NCBI RefSeq assembly: GCF_047974105.1
Contig: NZ_JBHYRS010000001.1
Span: 629,072-693,071 of the forward strand
Source: Mitsuokella sp047974105
GTDB taxonomy: Bacteria > Bacillota > Negativicutes > Selenomonadales > Selenomonadaceae
Direction: 5' to 3'
Length of the DNA stretch: 64,000 nucleotides
The notes beneath the pieces are model-generated. The model saw only the letters and a list, made by a program, of their open reading frames with translations. It was not told the DNA's origin and made no database searches. A program made the translations under genes and the position numbers. Of the stretch, positions 42,499-51,542 are shown in pieces (the stretch's first letter is position 1; each line of letters begins with the position of its first letter).

Positions 42499-45400
42499 TT
42501 ATTTTGCCTGTTTCTGGGCTGCCATGGCCTGAAGTTCCGGTTTGAATTCCTCGACCAGTTTCTTCTCGGCCTTAGCGCCTTTCGACAGGGCGTTGTAGAT
42601 GATCTCCGCCATCTCGTAGCGGGTCATCGTGCGCTCACCATGGAATTTGCCATCGGCATAGCCCTGAACGATGTCATTGCCAGCGAGGCGCGACACTGCT
42701 TCATATGCCCAGTGGTTGGCCGGAACATCCGGGAAATCCTTGGACATGCTCGGATTGAGGACCGAGAGCAGGGCATCCATGCGAGCCGTGAGGTTATCCA
42801 CCTTGGAACGAAGGTCATTGTTCTCCGCAAGAGCTGCCTTGAGTTTCTTATCCTTCTCATGGTTGCCGCCCTTGCCGAGGCGGAGAGATACACCGCCGCC
42901 GACCATATTTTCATCGTTGCCGAAGGTCGTCGAGAGGTTGAACATGACATCCTCATTCGGGCGATAGAACGCGCCGACTGCTGCTGCTGTCTCCCCTTTA
43001 TAGTTGCCGACTGCGGCCGCTACATTCCACTTCGAATCCTCATCGAACTCCAGCGGATGCAGGTTGGCCATAGCGGCTGCATTCGCACCGACTTTGTCGA
43101 TACGGCTGTCCATCTTATCGACGCGGTTTTCAACATTCGTGACGCGGTTCTCGACGCCATCCACACGGTTCTCCACAGTCGAAACCCTCTGGTTCGTGCT
43201 ATAGAGCTGGCTGCCATTGACAGCATCCGTGCTCGCCGCGGAAAGATCGCCGGCGGCGACATTCGTGACTTTCTGGTTATTGGCGTTAATGCCATTCGCA
43301 TCGATGTAAGTCGTGTCACCGACTTTGTAGGAACTTGCCGTGACAGAGCCAGTCACCGCAGCATTGCCGCCAACCGTGAGGTCTTTCTCCATCGTGACAA
43401 TATCCTTGAAGGTTGCAGGACCGTCGAACGTAGACGTGCTCGTAACATAGAGCGTATCCGTCTTCGTGCCGCCCGTGACATCAAGACCGCCCTTCGTGAC
43501 CGTCACCTTGTCGTTAAAGGTCGAAGTGCCGTCAACCTCCAGCGTCTTCTCCATCTTGACCGTGTCTTTGAACGTCGATTTGCTGTTGACTGTCAAAGTC
43601 GTGTCTGCGCCTTCCTTACCAAGCGTCGTGTTGCCATCGACCGCAGCATTGCCGTGGACACCGAGGTCCTTGAGAACATCTGCATAATCCATCGTGGCCT
43701 GACCGGTCGTCAGCGTATTGCCGGAAATTACCGTATTCGAAGCCGAACCTTCTTTAACAGCTGTGTTGTGATCCGTGTTCTCGAAGGTCGTGCCGCTGTC
43801 ATTGGTAGTAATCGTGGTCTTGCCTACGATATCTTTGATGCTAGTCGTAGCTGTATTTTCGATTTCAGCCGCGCTGTTGGAGAGTTTCTCCGTTGCCGTA
43901 TTGCTGATATTCTTAGCACTCAGGCTGCTGTCGCCAGTAACCGACGTGCTCTGGTCGCCACCGATAGTGTTGACTTGATTGCCCGTGACTGCGTGGTTTT
44001 CGCTGCCGCCAACTTTCGTGCTCAGATCGGACTTGTAATCTTCCGTAACTTTACCTGTAACGGTGGTCTTCATTTCACCGCCGACAGTCGTAGTCAGGTC
44101 CTTACCGACTGTGTTGGTCATATTTTCCGCAGCTTTGTTGACAATATTCTTGGCATCATTGGCAATCGTACCATTCTTAGCCGTATTGGTGATATCCGTA
44201 GAAGTCTGCTTCACGCTGGTGCTGTTATCACCTTTAGAAACATTCGACTGAACAAAACCATTGTCAGCATCTTTAAGGATATTGACGATGCTGTCACCAC
44301 TGACCAAGGTATCGTTAAAGGCTCCGGCCGTCTTAGTCGAGGCGCTGAACTTCGTGTCGCTGGCTTTGATGACCTGTACACTCTGGTCGACCGTATTGTT
44401 CGTATTGTTGGCCTTCGTGCCATCCGTGATGGAAGAAGCAAGGCTCTTCGCGTCCTGATTGACAACAGTCGTATTTGTGCCATCCGTTACCGACGAAGCA
44501 ATCTGAGCTGCTTTCTGCAGATTGTTGGACGTATTCGTACCATCCGTGATATTGGTGTTCGTCTGACCCGCGATTGTGTCAATCGTGGTCTTCGTATCAC
44601 CATTTGTGAGCTGCGATTTCTCCTCACCTGCACCGCGCAGATACGAAGCGGTCTTACCATCTTCCTGACTCATTTCTTCCTGAGTCTGGCTGGAAGTCTG
44701 AGTTGAGGTGTTCGTTCCATAATCATTGGAAACTTTGTTGACGATGGAGCTCGCTGCCTCCGTCTCAACATCGAGGGCCTTATTCGTAATCTTGTTCTTC
44801 GCCGTATTATTGATGTTTTCAGCGGTCAGGCTGCTGTCGCCGGTGACATTCGTCGTCTGGCTGCCGCCAACCGTCGTACTCATATTGCCCGTCGTGCTGT
44901 TCACGATACCGCTTGCATCCCAAGTCGTGTACGTGTCATCACCATAAGCCGTTTCGACTTTATCGTTATTGACGAGAACTTTGTTCGTGCCAACCTGGTT
45001 CGTGACGCTGTTCGTACCCGTATTGGTAATGTCCGCGGCGTCATTTGTGATGGCCTTGTCCGCAGCCGTGTTGGCAATGCCATTTTCATTCATGACCGAC
45101 TTCACAACCGAGCCATCGCCAATCTGCATCGTGACAGACTCACTGGCCGTATTCGTGATAGTCTTCGCGTCATTAGTCAGAGCTTCTGCAGCCTTATTGG
45201 AAATATTCTTAGCTTCATTAGTGATAGTACCATTTGCTGCAATGTTGCTGATATTACCATTCGTCGACGTATTCGTGATATTCTCAGAAGCCGTGTTCGT
45301 CAGGTTCTTGGCATTGTTGGAAATCGTACCATGCTCAGCCGTATTGACAATATCCGTAGCAGTCTGCGTCGTCGAAGTGGAGTTGTCGCCATTCTTGACT

Positions 45401-48400
45401 TCACTCGTGATATTATCGACTTTCTGATCGACCTTGGCATATTCCGTATCCGACTTATTGATCTGATTGAGGATTTCGCTGACATTCTGCTTGAACGTGG
45501 AGCTCAGACCCTCTTTGTTTGCCAAAATGCTGCTGGATTCCGTAGCCGACTGCGTGGCCGTATTGGTATTTTTATCGGCATCCGTCAGCGTGCTCTGAGA
45601 CTGCGTTGCGGTCTGCGTGGAGAGATTGCTATTTTTCTCGGAATCAATGGCCTTGGAAGTTACGCCGCTGCCTTCCACAAACATTGTGCTCTTCTTCCAG
45701 TTCTTATCTGCATCCGTAGTCGTTGCCCAAGTGGAAGTACCGTTTTCGTCATAGTCGAAGGCACTTTCTTTCTCGCTGCCATCTTTGGTGCTGGTAGCTT
45801 TCTTGTAGCCCGTGATTTCACCGGCTGTCACTTTCGTGCTGGCCGTAACGTTGTTATCACCTACGATACCGTTCTTCGTCATGTCGATTTCATCGACGTT
45901 GAGTTTTCCTTTAACCGTGAGGTCACCGCCCACTTCAGCGTCACCCGTGGTTTTTAAAGTACCCGTTTCAACACTGCCGGAGGTAATCTTACCGCTGGCA
46001 GTAATATCTTTAGCACCCATCAAGCTGCCATTTTTCATGGTCGCTGTGCCATCAGTTACTTCGGCCCCTTTCAGGGTTCCCGTGGCAGTTACGTCTTTTG
46101 CCGACACATCGCCGGAGAAAGTACCATCTTTGGCACTGAGGTCGCCGGAGAAAGTGCCGTCCTTGGCACTGAGGTCACCGGAGAGCGTTGCATCTTTCGC
46201 CGTGATATCCCCACTAAAGGTTGCGTCTTTGGCGTAAAGATCGCCCTTCGTCTGGATGGTGCCGGTCCCGGCATCCAGGCTGGTTACGGTGGTATTGCCA
46301 CTGGCGTCTACCGTGAATTTGCCGTTGGCCCCTTTAATTCGACCGTCAGAGCTCATAGCTGCCTTGGCTGCATCAAAGTCATCCCCGCCGGTGTAAACGC
46401 CGTTGGCATCCATTACACTGCTGTTGGTACCGACCTTGATGCCCTTTTCGTTCAGGGTAACCTGGTTGTCCTTGCCCTTGTTCAGAATCATTTCACTGGC
46501 ATCGGTCTTGGACGTCGTGATCGTACCATTCTCATCGATGGTCGTCGTGTTCTTCTGCAGAACGTTTTCGTCATTCAGGCTCAGACCATTATTGACAGCT
46601 TCCGTCAGCTTCGTGTCCGCCTCCACGCGGGCTTTCTTTTCCGCAGCGTCAGCAGCATTCAAAGCATTAAAACCATTGGCCATATTGGTATTGATGGTAT
46701 TGAAGCCATCTGCCATATTCTGATTGACCTGTGCAATAACTTTATCCTGAGCCTTATCCGCACCGATGCGGGCTGCCGTTTCCTTGGCAAGAGCCGTATC
46801 GAGCGCCTGTACATTCTGACCTACTTTATTGTTGGCTTTTACAACAGCGCCGTCCTGTACTGAAGCATCATCTTTGCTGACGTAGGTAGCTGCGGCATCC
46901 TGCTGCAAATAGTTCTTCACTTCCGTGATACGGTTGTCCAGAGCCGTATCGCTGGCTTTGATTTCATCATGGATAGCATTGGCTTCGTTCGTGATCCGTT
47001 CGTTCAGTTCATTGTCTTTCGCTTCACGAGTCTGAGCTTCCGTAGTAAGGTCACCCTGCAGTTTGTTCGTGGTTTCATGGATAGCATTAGCTTCATTCGT
47101 GATTTGTTCACTCAAAGCCTTATCCCCATCTTCACGAGCCTTAACTTCCGTATTCAGACCTTCCTGCAATTTGTTTGTAGTTTCATGGATAGCATTGGCC
47201 TCATTCGTGATGCGCTCATTCAGCTCATTATCGGCAGCTTTCCGTGCCGTTTCTTCGGATGCTACTTTACGGTAGGTATAAGTTTTCGCTTCATTTACTT
47301 TATTGTCCGTTTCAGTCTTGGTATAAACATCAGAAGCATTGGCTTTTGCTGCTACTGCATCTGCATTGGCTTTGACCTGCGTATCGAGAGCGGAAAGGTT
47401 AGACCCAACGCTGTTAGTCTGAACTACGTAGTTTTCGGTCTTCGTAGTATCATCATAAACAGCTTCTGCTTCTACTTTCCCTGCTACCGACACATCACCG
47501 GTAGAAGTGATATTCCCCGTAGAGATTGAACCGGAAGTCAATTGGCCACGAATTTTCACATCTTTGACGGTCTGGTTTTCATTGGTCCCTACAATCAGGT
47601 TCCCATCTTTGGAAACATGCAGGGCCGTGCTGGTCTTCTGATCCGTCATGGCCTGCCTGATGGCATTATCGCCATCTTCACGAGCGGTTGCTTCAGCGGC
47701 AAGGCTATGCTGCAGCTGATTTGCGGTTTCAGCATTGGTTTTCACCTGTTCATCGAGAGCATTGATGTTCTGGCCTGCCGTATTACCGGCCGTTACATAG
47801 GTGCCGCTGGTCAGGGTATTATCGACGACGCCCTGCATGCCGACGACTTTATTCTTGGCCGTAATATTGGTCTGAGAAACAATTTCCTTACCATTGATAG
47901 TGGACTGGGAAGTCAAGGTGCCTTTGACCAGGGCATTGCCATCGACGTTCAGGTTGCCACGACTGTTAAGATTGCCGGCATTGACGGCTCCGCCAATATT
48001 GGCATTATTGCCTACTGCAATGGATTTCGTGATTTGCGCGGAATCAGCAGCAAGTTTGTCGTTAACCGTAGTGGTTTTCGTTTTTTTGTCGTAGCTGAGA
48101 TCAGTAGTCTTGCTTTCCACTGTCGTTACGCGATTACTCAATTCTGTATCAGCCTGTTCACGGGCCGCTGCTTCATTGGCATCGGCCTGATTCAGAGCAG
48201 TAAAACCATCCGACACATTCTGATTGATGGCAGCAACCGCAGTCACGAGGTTGGTGTTGACCGTGGCAATGGCTTCGTTCTGTGTCTTTTCAGAGGTCAC
48301 ACGAGCTGCCGTTTCTTTTGCCAGTGCTGTATCCAGATTCTGGAGATTCTGACCTACCTTGTTAGAGGCTTTTACCTGCGCACCATCCTGTACGGCAGCA

Positions 48401-49014
48401 TCATCTTTGCTGACATACGTATCAGCAGCTTCTTTCTGCAGGCTTTCCTTGACATTCGTGATACGGTCATTCAGTTCATTTGTCGTTTTATGAATATCAT
48501 TCGCTTCGTTTGTGATGCGTTCATTCAGCTCATTGTCTTTCTCTGCACGAGCTTTTTCTTCTGCTGCCACTTTACGATACGTATAGGTCTCTGCTTCTTT
48601 TACTTTGCTGTCCGTTTCAGATTTGGTATAAACATCAGAAGCATTGGCCTTTTTTGCAACATCTTCCTTGATTTCGTTATCTGCTGCTTCACGAGCGGCG
48701 GTTTCCTGTTGAACGTCAGTCTTGTCGGCTTTATTCTTGACTTCATCCCAAGTAGCAAATTTACTATCTGCACCGTCTTTTGTATAAACATCTGTTTTTG
48801 TATTACCGTCTGTCGAAGCTACTTCTATGGTTGCTGTTTGTGCCCAAACGGTGCTGTAGTCCACAGGCGCGAGCAGCACGGCGGCGGCCGCGAGGGCGGC
48901 GGCGGTTACGCGCACGCCGGTGTGAGCAGCCTTGGTGTTGGCCTTGGCATACTCAGAGACGACGACGTAGCAGTGCTTGGTCTTGCTCCAGATGACTTTA
49001 AAGATTCTGTTCAT
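42499..49014 (-). CDS. giant trimeric autotransporter adhesin (YadA/Hag type) with C-terminal SLH domain
   Basis: A 2171-residue adhesin. It starts with an extended signal peptide (MNRIFKVIWSKTKHCYVVVSEYAKA...), then a long passenger of coiled-coil stalks, Hia/YadA-like head repeats (for example SAKDGTFSGDLSAKDGTFSG), and a low-complexity Asn/Thr/Ser-rich middle (ANGTITNEAKNISNKAAEAL). Near the end is a neck (NVAAGDLSAASTDAVNGSQLYSTNQRV), then the trimeric YadA anchor barrel (HPLEFDEDSKWNVAAAVGNYKG to GGGVSLRLG). After the barrel come a further coiled coil (DKKLKAALAENNDLRSKVDNLTARM) and one SLH domain (KDFPDVPANHWAYEAVSRLAGNDIVQGYADGKFHG). The tail must lie in the periplasm and probably binds peptidoglycan. 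ATG 49014 has AAAGGGG at 9 bases. Two stalk segments are internal duplications. Confidence 0.93.
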   Translation of the reverse strand: MNRIFKVIWSKTKHCYVVVSEYAKANTKAAHTGVRVTAAALAAAAVLLAPVDYSTVWAQTATIEVASTDGNTKTDVYTKDGADSKFATWDEVKNKADKTDVQQETAAREAADNEIKEDVAKKANASDVYTKSETDSKVKEAETYTYRKVAAEEKARAEKDNELNERITNEANDIHKTTNELNDRITNVKESLQKEAADTYVSKDDAAVQDGAQVKASNKVGQNLQNLDTALAKETAARVTSEKTQNEAIATVNTNLVTAVAAINQNVSDGFTALNQADANEAAAREQADTELSNRVTTVESKTTDLSYDKKTKTTTVNDKLAADSAQITKSIAVGNNANIGGAVNAGNLNSRGNLNVDGNALVKGTLTSQSTINGKEIVSQTNITAKNKVVGMQGVVDNTLTSGTYVTAGNTAGQNINALDEQVKTNAETANQLQHSLAAEATAREDGDNAIRQAMTDQKTSTALHVSKDGNLIVGTNENQTVKDVKIRGQLTSGSISTGNITSTGDVSVAGKVEAEAVYDDTTKTENYVVQTNSVGSNLSALDTQVKANADAVAAKANASDVYTKTETDNKVNEAKTYTYRKVASEETARKAADNELNERITNEANAIHETTNKLQEGLNTEVKAREDGDKALSEQITNEANAIHETTNKLQGDLTTEAQTREAKDNELNERITNEANAIHDEIKASDTALDNRITEVKNYLQQDAAATYVSKDDASVQDGAVVKANNKVGQNVQALDTALAKETAARIGADKAQDKVIAQVNQNMADGFNTINTNMANGFNALNAADAAEKKARVEADTKLTEAVNNGLSLNDENVLQKNTTTIDENGTITTSKTDASEMILNKGKDNQVTLNEKGIKVGTNSSVMDANGVYTGGDDFDAAKAAMSSDGRIKGANGKFTVDASGNTTVTSLDAGTGTIQTKGDLYAKDATFSGDITAKDATLSGDLSAKDGTFSGDLSAKDGTFSGDVSAKDVTATGTLKGAEVTDGTATMKNGSLMGAKDITASGKITSGSVETGTLKTTGDAEVGGDLTVKGKLNVDEIDMTKNGIVGDNNVTASTKVTAGEITGYKKATSTKDGSEKESAFDYDENGTSTWATTTDADKNWKKSTMFVEGSGVTSKAIDSEKNSNLSTQTATQSQSTLTDADKNTNTATQSATESSSILANKEGLSSTFKQNVSEILNQINKSDTEYAKVDQKVDNITSEVKNGDNSTSTTQTATDIVNTAEHGTISNNAKNLTNTASENITNTSTNGNISNIAANGTITNEAKNISNKAAEALTNDAKTITNTASESVTMQIGDGSVVKSVMNENGIANTAADKAITNDAADITNTGTNSVTNQVGTNKVLVNNDKVETAYGDDTYTTWDASGIVNSTTGNMSTTVGGSQTTNVTGDSSLTAENINNTAKNKITNKALDVETEAASSIVNKVSNDYGTNTSTQTSSQTQEEMSQEDGKTASYLRGAGEEKSQLTNGDTKTTIDTIAGQTNTNITDGTNTSNNLQKAAQIASSVTDGTNTTVVNQDAKSLASSITDGTKANNTNNTVDQSVQVIKASDTKFSASTKTAGAFNDTLVSGDSIVNILKDADNGFVQSNVSKGDNSTSVKQTSTDITNTAKNGTIANDAKNIVNKAAENMTNTVGKDLTTTVGGEMKTTVTGKVTEDYKSDLSTKVGGSENHAVTGNQVNTIGGDQSTSVTGDSSLSAKNISNTATEKLSNSAAEIENTATTSIKDIVGKTTITTNDSGTTFENTDHNTAVKEGSASNTVISGNTLTTGQATMDYADVLKDLGVHGNAAVDGNTTLGKEGADTTLTVNSKSTFKDTVKMEKTLEVDGTSTFNDKVTVTKGGLDVTGGTKTDTLYVTSTSTFDGPATFKDIVTMEKDLTVGGNAAVTGSVTASSYKVGDTTYIDANGINANNQKVTNVAAGDLSAASTDAVNGSQLYSTNQRVSTVENRVDGVENRVTNVENRVDKMDSRIDKVGANAAAMANLHPLEFDEDSKWNVAAAVGNYKGETAAAVGAFYRPNEDVMFNLSTTFGNDENMVGGGVSLRLGKGGNHEKDKKLKAALAENNDLRSKVDNLTARMDALLSVLNPSMSKDFPDVPANHWAYEAVSRLAGNDIVQGYADGKFHGERTMTRYEMAEIIYNALSKGAKAEKKLVEEFKPELQAMAAQKQAK

Positions 49015-49136
49015 AAATTGCATCCCCTTTCGAATTACTCTTGTCTCGCTATTTAGAAAACACACGTGATTCATAATCGTGCATTAATGGGAAGCGTTGT
49101 ATTTCCTGCTTCCCGCTTAGGACACTTTAAAAATAG

Positions 49137-49162
49137 CATAAGAAAAGGCCCCTTGGGGGCCG
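49137..49162 (-). terminator. terminator-like hairpin in the adhesin leader
   Basis: GGCCCCTTGGGGGCC folds into a 6-bp GC stem (49147-49161) followed on the minus strand by TTTTCTTAT. No minus-strand gene lies immediately upstream for it to terminate, so it may act as an attenuator in the adhesin leader. Confidence 0.5.
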
Positions 49163-49175
49163 AGTAACACGAAAT

Positions 49176-49343
49176 GGCGGTTTTTTGTCTTAAAATATCA
49201 TTAAAACATAATGTTTTAACTTGCTTATGACAAAAAACCGCCCCTTTAGGATGATTTTATTCTTTATCAGCAAAATACGGGATTATCATATTAAGTTTAA
49301 ATTAAAACAATTCGTTCTAAAGCATTCATGCCAAAAAACCGCC
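49176..49343. repeat. three copies of a CAAAAAACCGCC element with nested palindrome
   Basis: Copy A (49176-49189) is on the minus strand facing the adhesin. Copies B (49229-49242) and C (49330-49343) are on the plus strand facing the response regulator. A and B are a perfect 14-bp inverted repeat (GACAAAAAACCGCC), while C differs at one base. Between A and B lies the palindrome TTAAAACAT-A-ATGTTTTAA (49201-49219). The flanks 3' of B and C are also similar (CCTTTAGGA and CCTTTCAGGA). They are possible binding sites for the LytTR regulator. Confidence 0.7.
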
Positions 49344-49382
49344 CTTTCAGGACAGTTTGCTCTTCTGCCTCGGAAAAGACGG

Positions 49383-49388
49383 TATAAT
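49383..49388 (+). promoter_or_regulatory. -10 box of the LytTR response regulator gene
   Basis: A perfect TATAAT with no recognisable -35 box 17 bp upstream (CTCTTC). Element copy C lies about 60 bp upstream of the predicted start, consistent with activator-dependent transcription. Confidence 0.55.
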
Positions 49389-49433
49389 GGAATTAAATCA
49401 AAACAACGAAACAAGTTGAAAGGTGTGAATGCC

Positions 49434-50171
49434 ATGCTGCATGTTGCGATCTGCGACGACCAGCAGGATCAAATCAAGAAGATCCGCGCGGCGTCCGAAA
49501 AATATTTTGCTACAAAAAACGAGACGGTCTCTTATCAGGCCTTTGACAATGCCTCTGCTTTTGTCGATGCCATCGACCAGGGGGCTCTCTTTGATATTGT
49601 ACTGCTCGATGTCTGCATGCCGGGCCTGCTCGGCACGGAGGTTGCGCGCGAGCTGCGCAGCCATCACAGCCGCGCCGAAATCATCTTCCTGACGACGAGT
49701 GATGAATTTGCCGTGGATGCCTTTGCCGTGAAAGCGACGGATTACATTCTGAAGCCCTTTGCACAGAATCAGTTCAACAAGGCCATGGACCGGGCCCTTT
49801 CCTTTATCCGGCAGCGCAACAGTGCCAAGGTCATTTTCCGACTGGTCGGCGGCGGCGTGCGCGTCGAGGAAATCGCCAATATCCTCTACTTTGAGAGCCA
49901 CGGCCATATCCTCAAGACGTATCTCGCCGACGGCTCGACGCTCGAGACGCGCAAGTCGAGTCAGGAGATGAAGGAATACCTCGACAAGATTGCCCCCGGT
50001 CAGTTCGCCTCACCGAACAAAGGGTATCTCGTCAATCTCGGTGCCATCCACCTCATCAAGGCCGACTATGTGGAGCTTGCCGGCCACCAAATCCCGCTTG
50101 GCAAGCGCAAGTACCGCGACTTTCAGGAGCTTTACTTCCAATTTATGTTTGCCCCGACGATGGACAGCTGA
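49434..50171 (+). CDS. LytTR family response regulator
   Basis: A 245-residue two-component regulator with a receiver domain (about 1-120) containing the acidic pair CDD, the phospho-acceptor Asp in DIVLLDVCMPG and the Lys in DYILKPF. A C-terminal LytTR DNA-binding domain (about 138-240; ILYFESHGHILKTYLADGS, KGYLVNLGAIHLI, IPLGKRKY) follows. The frame stays open upstream to 49221, but ATG 49434 has AAAGGTG and begins exactly at the receiver (MLHVAICDDQQ). It converges with the kinase genes (6-base gap) and diverges from the adhesin gene, its most likely target. Confidence 0.93.
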   Translation: MLHVAICDDQQDQIKKIRAASEKYFATKNETVSYQAFDNASAFVDAIDQGALFDIVLLDVCMPGLLGTEVARELRSHHSRAEIIFLTTSDEFAVDAFAVKATDYILKPFAQNQFNKAMDRALSFIRQRNSAKVIFRLVGGGVRVEEIANILYFESHGHILKTYLADGSTLETRKSSQEMKEYLDKIAPGQFASPNKGYLVNLGAIHLIKADYVELAGHQIPLGKRKYRDFQELYFQFMFAPTMDS

Positions 50172-50177
50172 CCCCAT

Positions 50178-51542
50178 TCAGCCTTCTTCCTGAACTTCCA
50201 GGCTGCTGAGCGGCACCTGCATGTACGTCATGAAAAAGCCGCCCTGCTGCCGGCAGAGAACGCTTGCATCGTATTTATCGCGGAAACGCGCAAGCGACTG
50301 CATGCCGATGCCATGCCCCTTGACGTGCGTGACGGGCAGGCCCTCTTCATTCAGGGGCACGGGCGCATCAAAGCGATTTTTTACGAGGATGTTCAGAGAC
50401 GGCCCCTGACGCAGAGCCAGTACTGTGATGCTGCGCTCCGTTGGTTTCTGTTTCTGGCTTGCAATCAGGGCGTTTTCCACGAGATTTGACAGCACAATGG
50501 AGAGATCGCCGCTCGCGGGCAGGTCCTGCGGCAGGTCCACAGAGGCCGTCACGGGAATGCCGAGCTCGCGGGCACGCGAGAGATAGACCGTCAGGGCTGC
50601 GTTAATCAGGGTGTTCTGACAGTACTGCGGCAGCTTTGTCTGATTGAATTTTGCGCCGAGCTGCTCGATGTAGTCTGCAAAGCCATCCTGGTCCTTACTG
50701 CGGACAAACTGCAGCAGCGTATCGATATGCTGCCTTTTCTCCCGATAAATCACGTCCATTCTCTCTTTGGCTTCTTTTGACATCTTCACATAATGTGCCG
50801 CTGACACGAGCTGCTGCTGCAGCTCGTGTTCTTTTTCGTAGAGCTGCAGTTCCTTGTAGACCTCCGTCTGACTGCTGTAGACGCTCACGAGCAGCAGGAT
50901 GACGACGATAAGCAGGATAAAACGCGGCAGCAGCAGACTAAAGATCATTTCCTGCGAATCAAAAATCGTCAAATACAGGCTTTCGCCGGCAATCAGGACG
51001 GGAATGATTGTGACATAACGCCAATACCGGCGTGTTGAGGCTTCTTCGAAATGCTCGAAGAAGTGATTGAAGAAATAGAGCAAAAACGGGAAAAAGATCA
51101 AGATTCCTATCCCATAACACACGATATGCCAGAAAAAATAGTCCGAAATCGGCTGGCCCGGGAAAACGGTCAGGAGAAAGGCTCGTGAAAACGTGTAGAC
51201 AATGCCCGCAATCATGGCGCGGAAGGCCAGAATGAAGATATGGGCACTCCAGAATTTCTTCGTGTAATACAGGCAGAGTAAGAGCTGCGGAACCCAGGAG
51301 AGATATCCCAGCGAAAAATACGCGGCAGCCAGCGAAGAAAACGGCTTGTTCATCAGCACGAGCGTAAAAGTGCCGACTTCCAGAATCAGAAGAATCCCCC
51401 AGATGACGGTGATCTTTTTCTGCTGTTTTGTGCTCAGGAATCTGCGAAAAGGCAGAAAATGCAGCAGGGCCAGAGGCTGCAGCACGGCAATAAAGAGAAT
51501 ATTTGTTCCGATAAGGGCCCAGATATCATTTATGGCATTCAC
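50178..51542 (-). CDS. sensor kinase subunit with ATPase domain, phospho-His position replaced
   Basis: A 454-residue protein related to AgrC/HPK10 kinases. It has six or seven N-terminal helices (1-225), a dimerisation coil (226-300) and a C-terminal HATPase domain with N-box SIVLSNLVENALIA (Asn 357) and G-box KGHGIGMQSL (408-417). Aligned with its paralogue next door, the His-box position reads YREKRQHI, so Arg 267 stands where the partner has phosphoacceptor His 273. A His five residues later (272) is the only alternative. The start is GTG with GAGGTAG upstream, overlapping the partner gene by 17 bases. It probably supplies ATP to the partner in a heterodimer that phosphorylates the LytTR regulator. 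Confidence 0.85.
   Translation of the reverse strand: MNAINDIWALIGTNILFIAVLQPLALLHFLPFRRFLSTKQQKKITVIWGILLILEVGTFTLVLMNKPFSSLAAAYFSLGYLSWVPQLLLCLYYTKKFWSAHIFILAFRAMIAGIVYTFSRAFLLTVFPGQPISDYFFWHIVCYGIGILIFFPFLLYFFNHFFEHFEEASTRRYWRYVTIIPVLIAGESLYLTIFDSQEMIFSLLLPRFILLIVVILLLVSVYSSQTEVYKELQLYEKEHELQQQLVSAAHYVKMSKEAKERMDVIYREKRQHIDTLLQFVRSKDQDGFADYIEQLGAKFNQTKLPQYCQNTLINAALTVYLSRARELGIPVTASVDLPQDLPASGDLSIVLSNLVENALIASQKQKPTERSITVLALRQGPSLNILVKNRFDAPVPLNEEGLPVTHVKGHGIGMQSLARFRDKYDASVLCRQQGGFFMTYMQVPLSSLEVQEEG

Larger units (their letters stand above)
49015..49433. other. 419-bp divergent control region of adhesin and LytTR regulator
   Basis: No gene is supported in this region. It holds a leader hairpin (49089-49114, GGGAAGC/GCTTCCC), a GC-rich hairpin with T-run on the minus strand (49147-49162), a 14-bp perfect inverted repeat enclosing a 9-1-9 palindrome, a third copy of the same element, and the -10 box of the regulator gene. 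These are listed separately where possible. The adhesin promoter could not be fixed. Confidence 0.6.

Noticed and set aside
44000..45500. Short regularly spaced repeats that could suggest a CRISPR array
   Set aside because: The repeats are imperfect, in frame, and encode the Asn/Thr-rich adhesin passenger. There are no constant repeats with unique spacers and no cas genes.
42640..49056. Several long open frames on the plus strand opposite the adhesin gene
   Set aside because: The repetitive composition of the adhesin keeps the opposite frames open. Their translations are low-complexity shadows.
49176..49242. 14-bp inverted repeat as ends of a small insertion element or invertible switch
   Set aside because: Only 39 bases lie between the arms, there is no flanking target duplication and no recombinase or transposase nearby. 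A regulatory site is more plausible.
49221..49433. N-terminal extension of the response regulator (71 extra codons)
   Set aside because: The extension is basic low-quality sequence lying over promoter elements. The receiver domain begins exactly at ATG 49434, which has a ribosome binding site.
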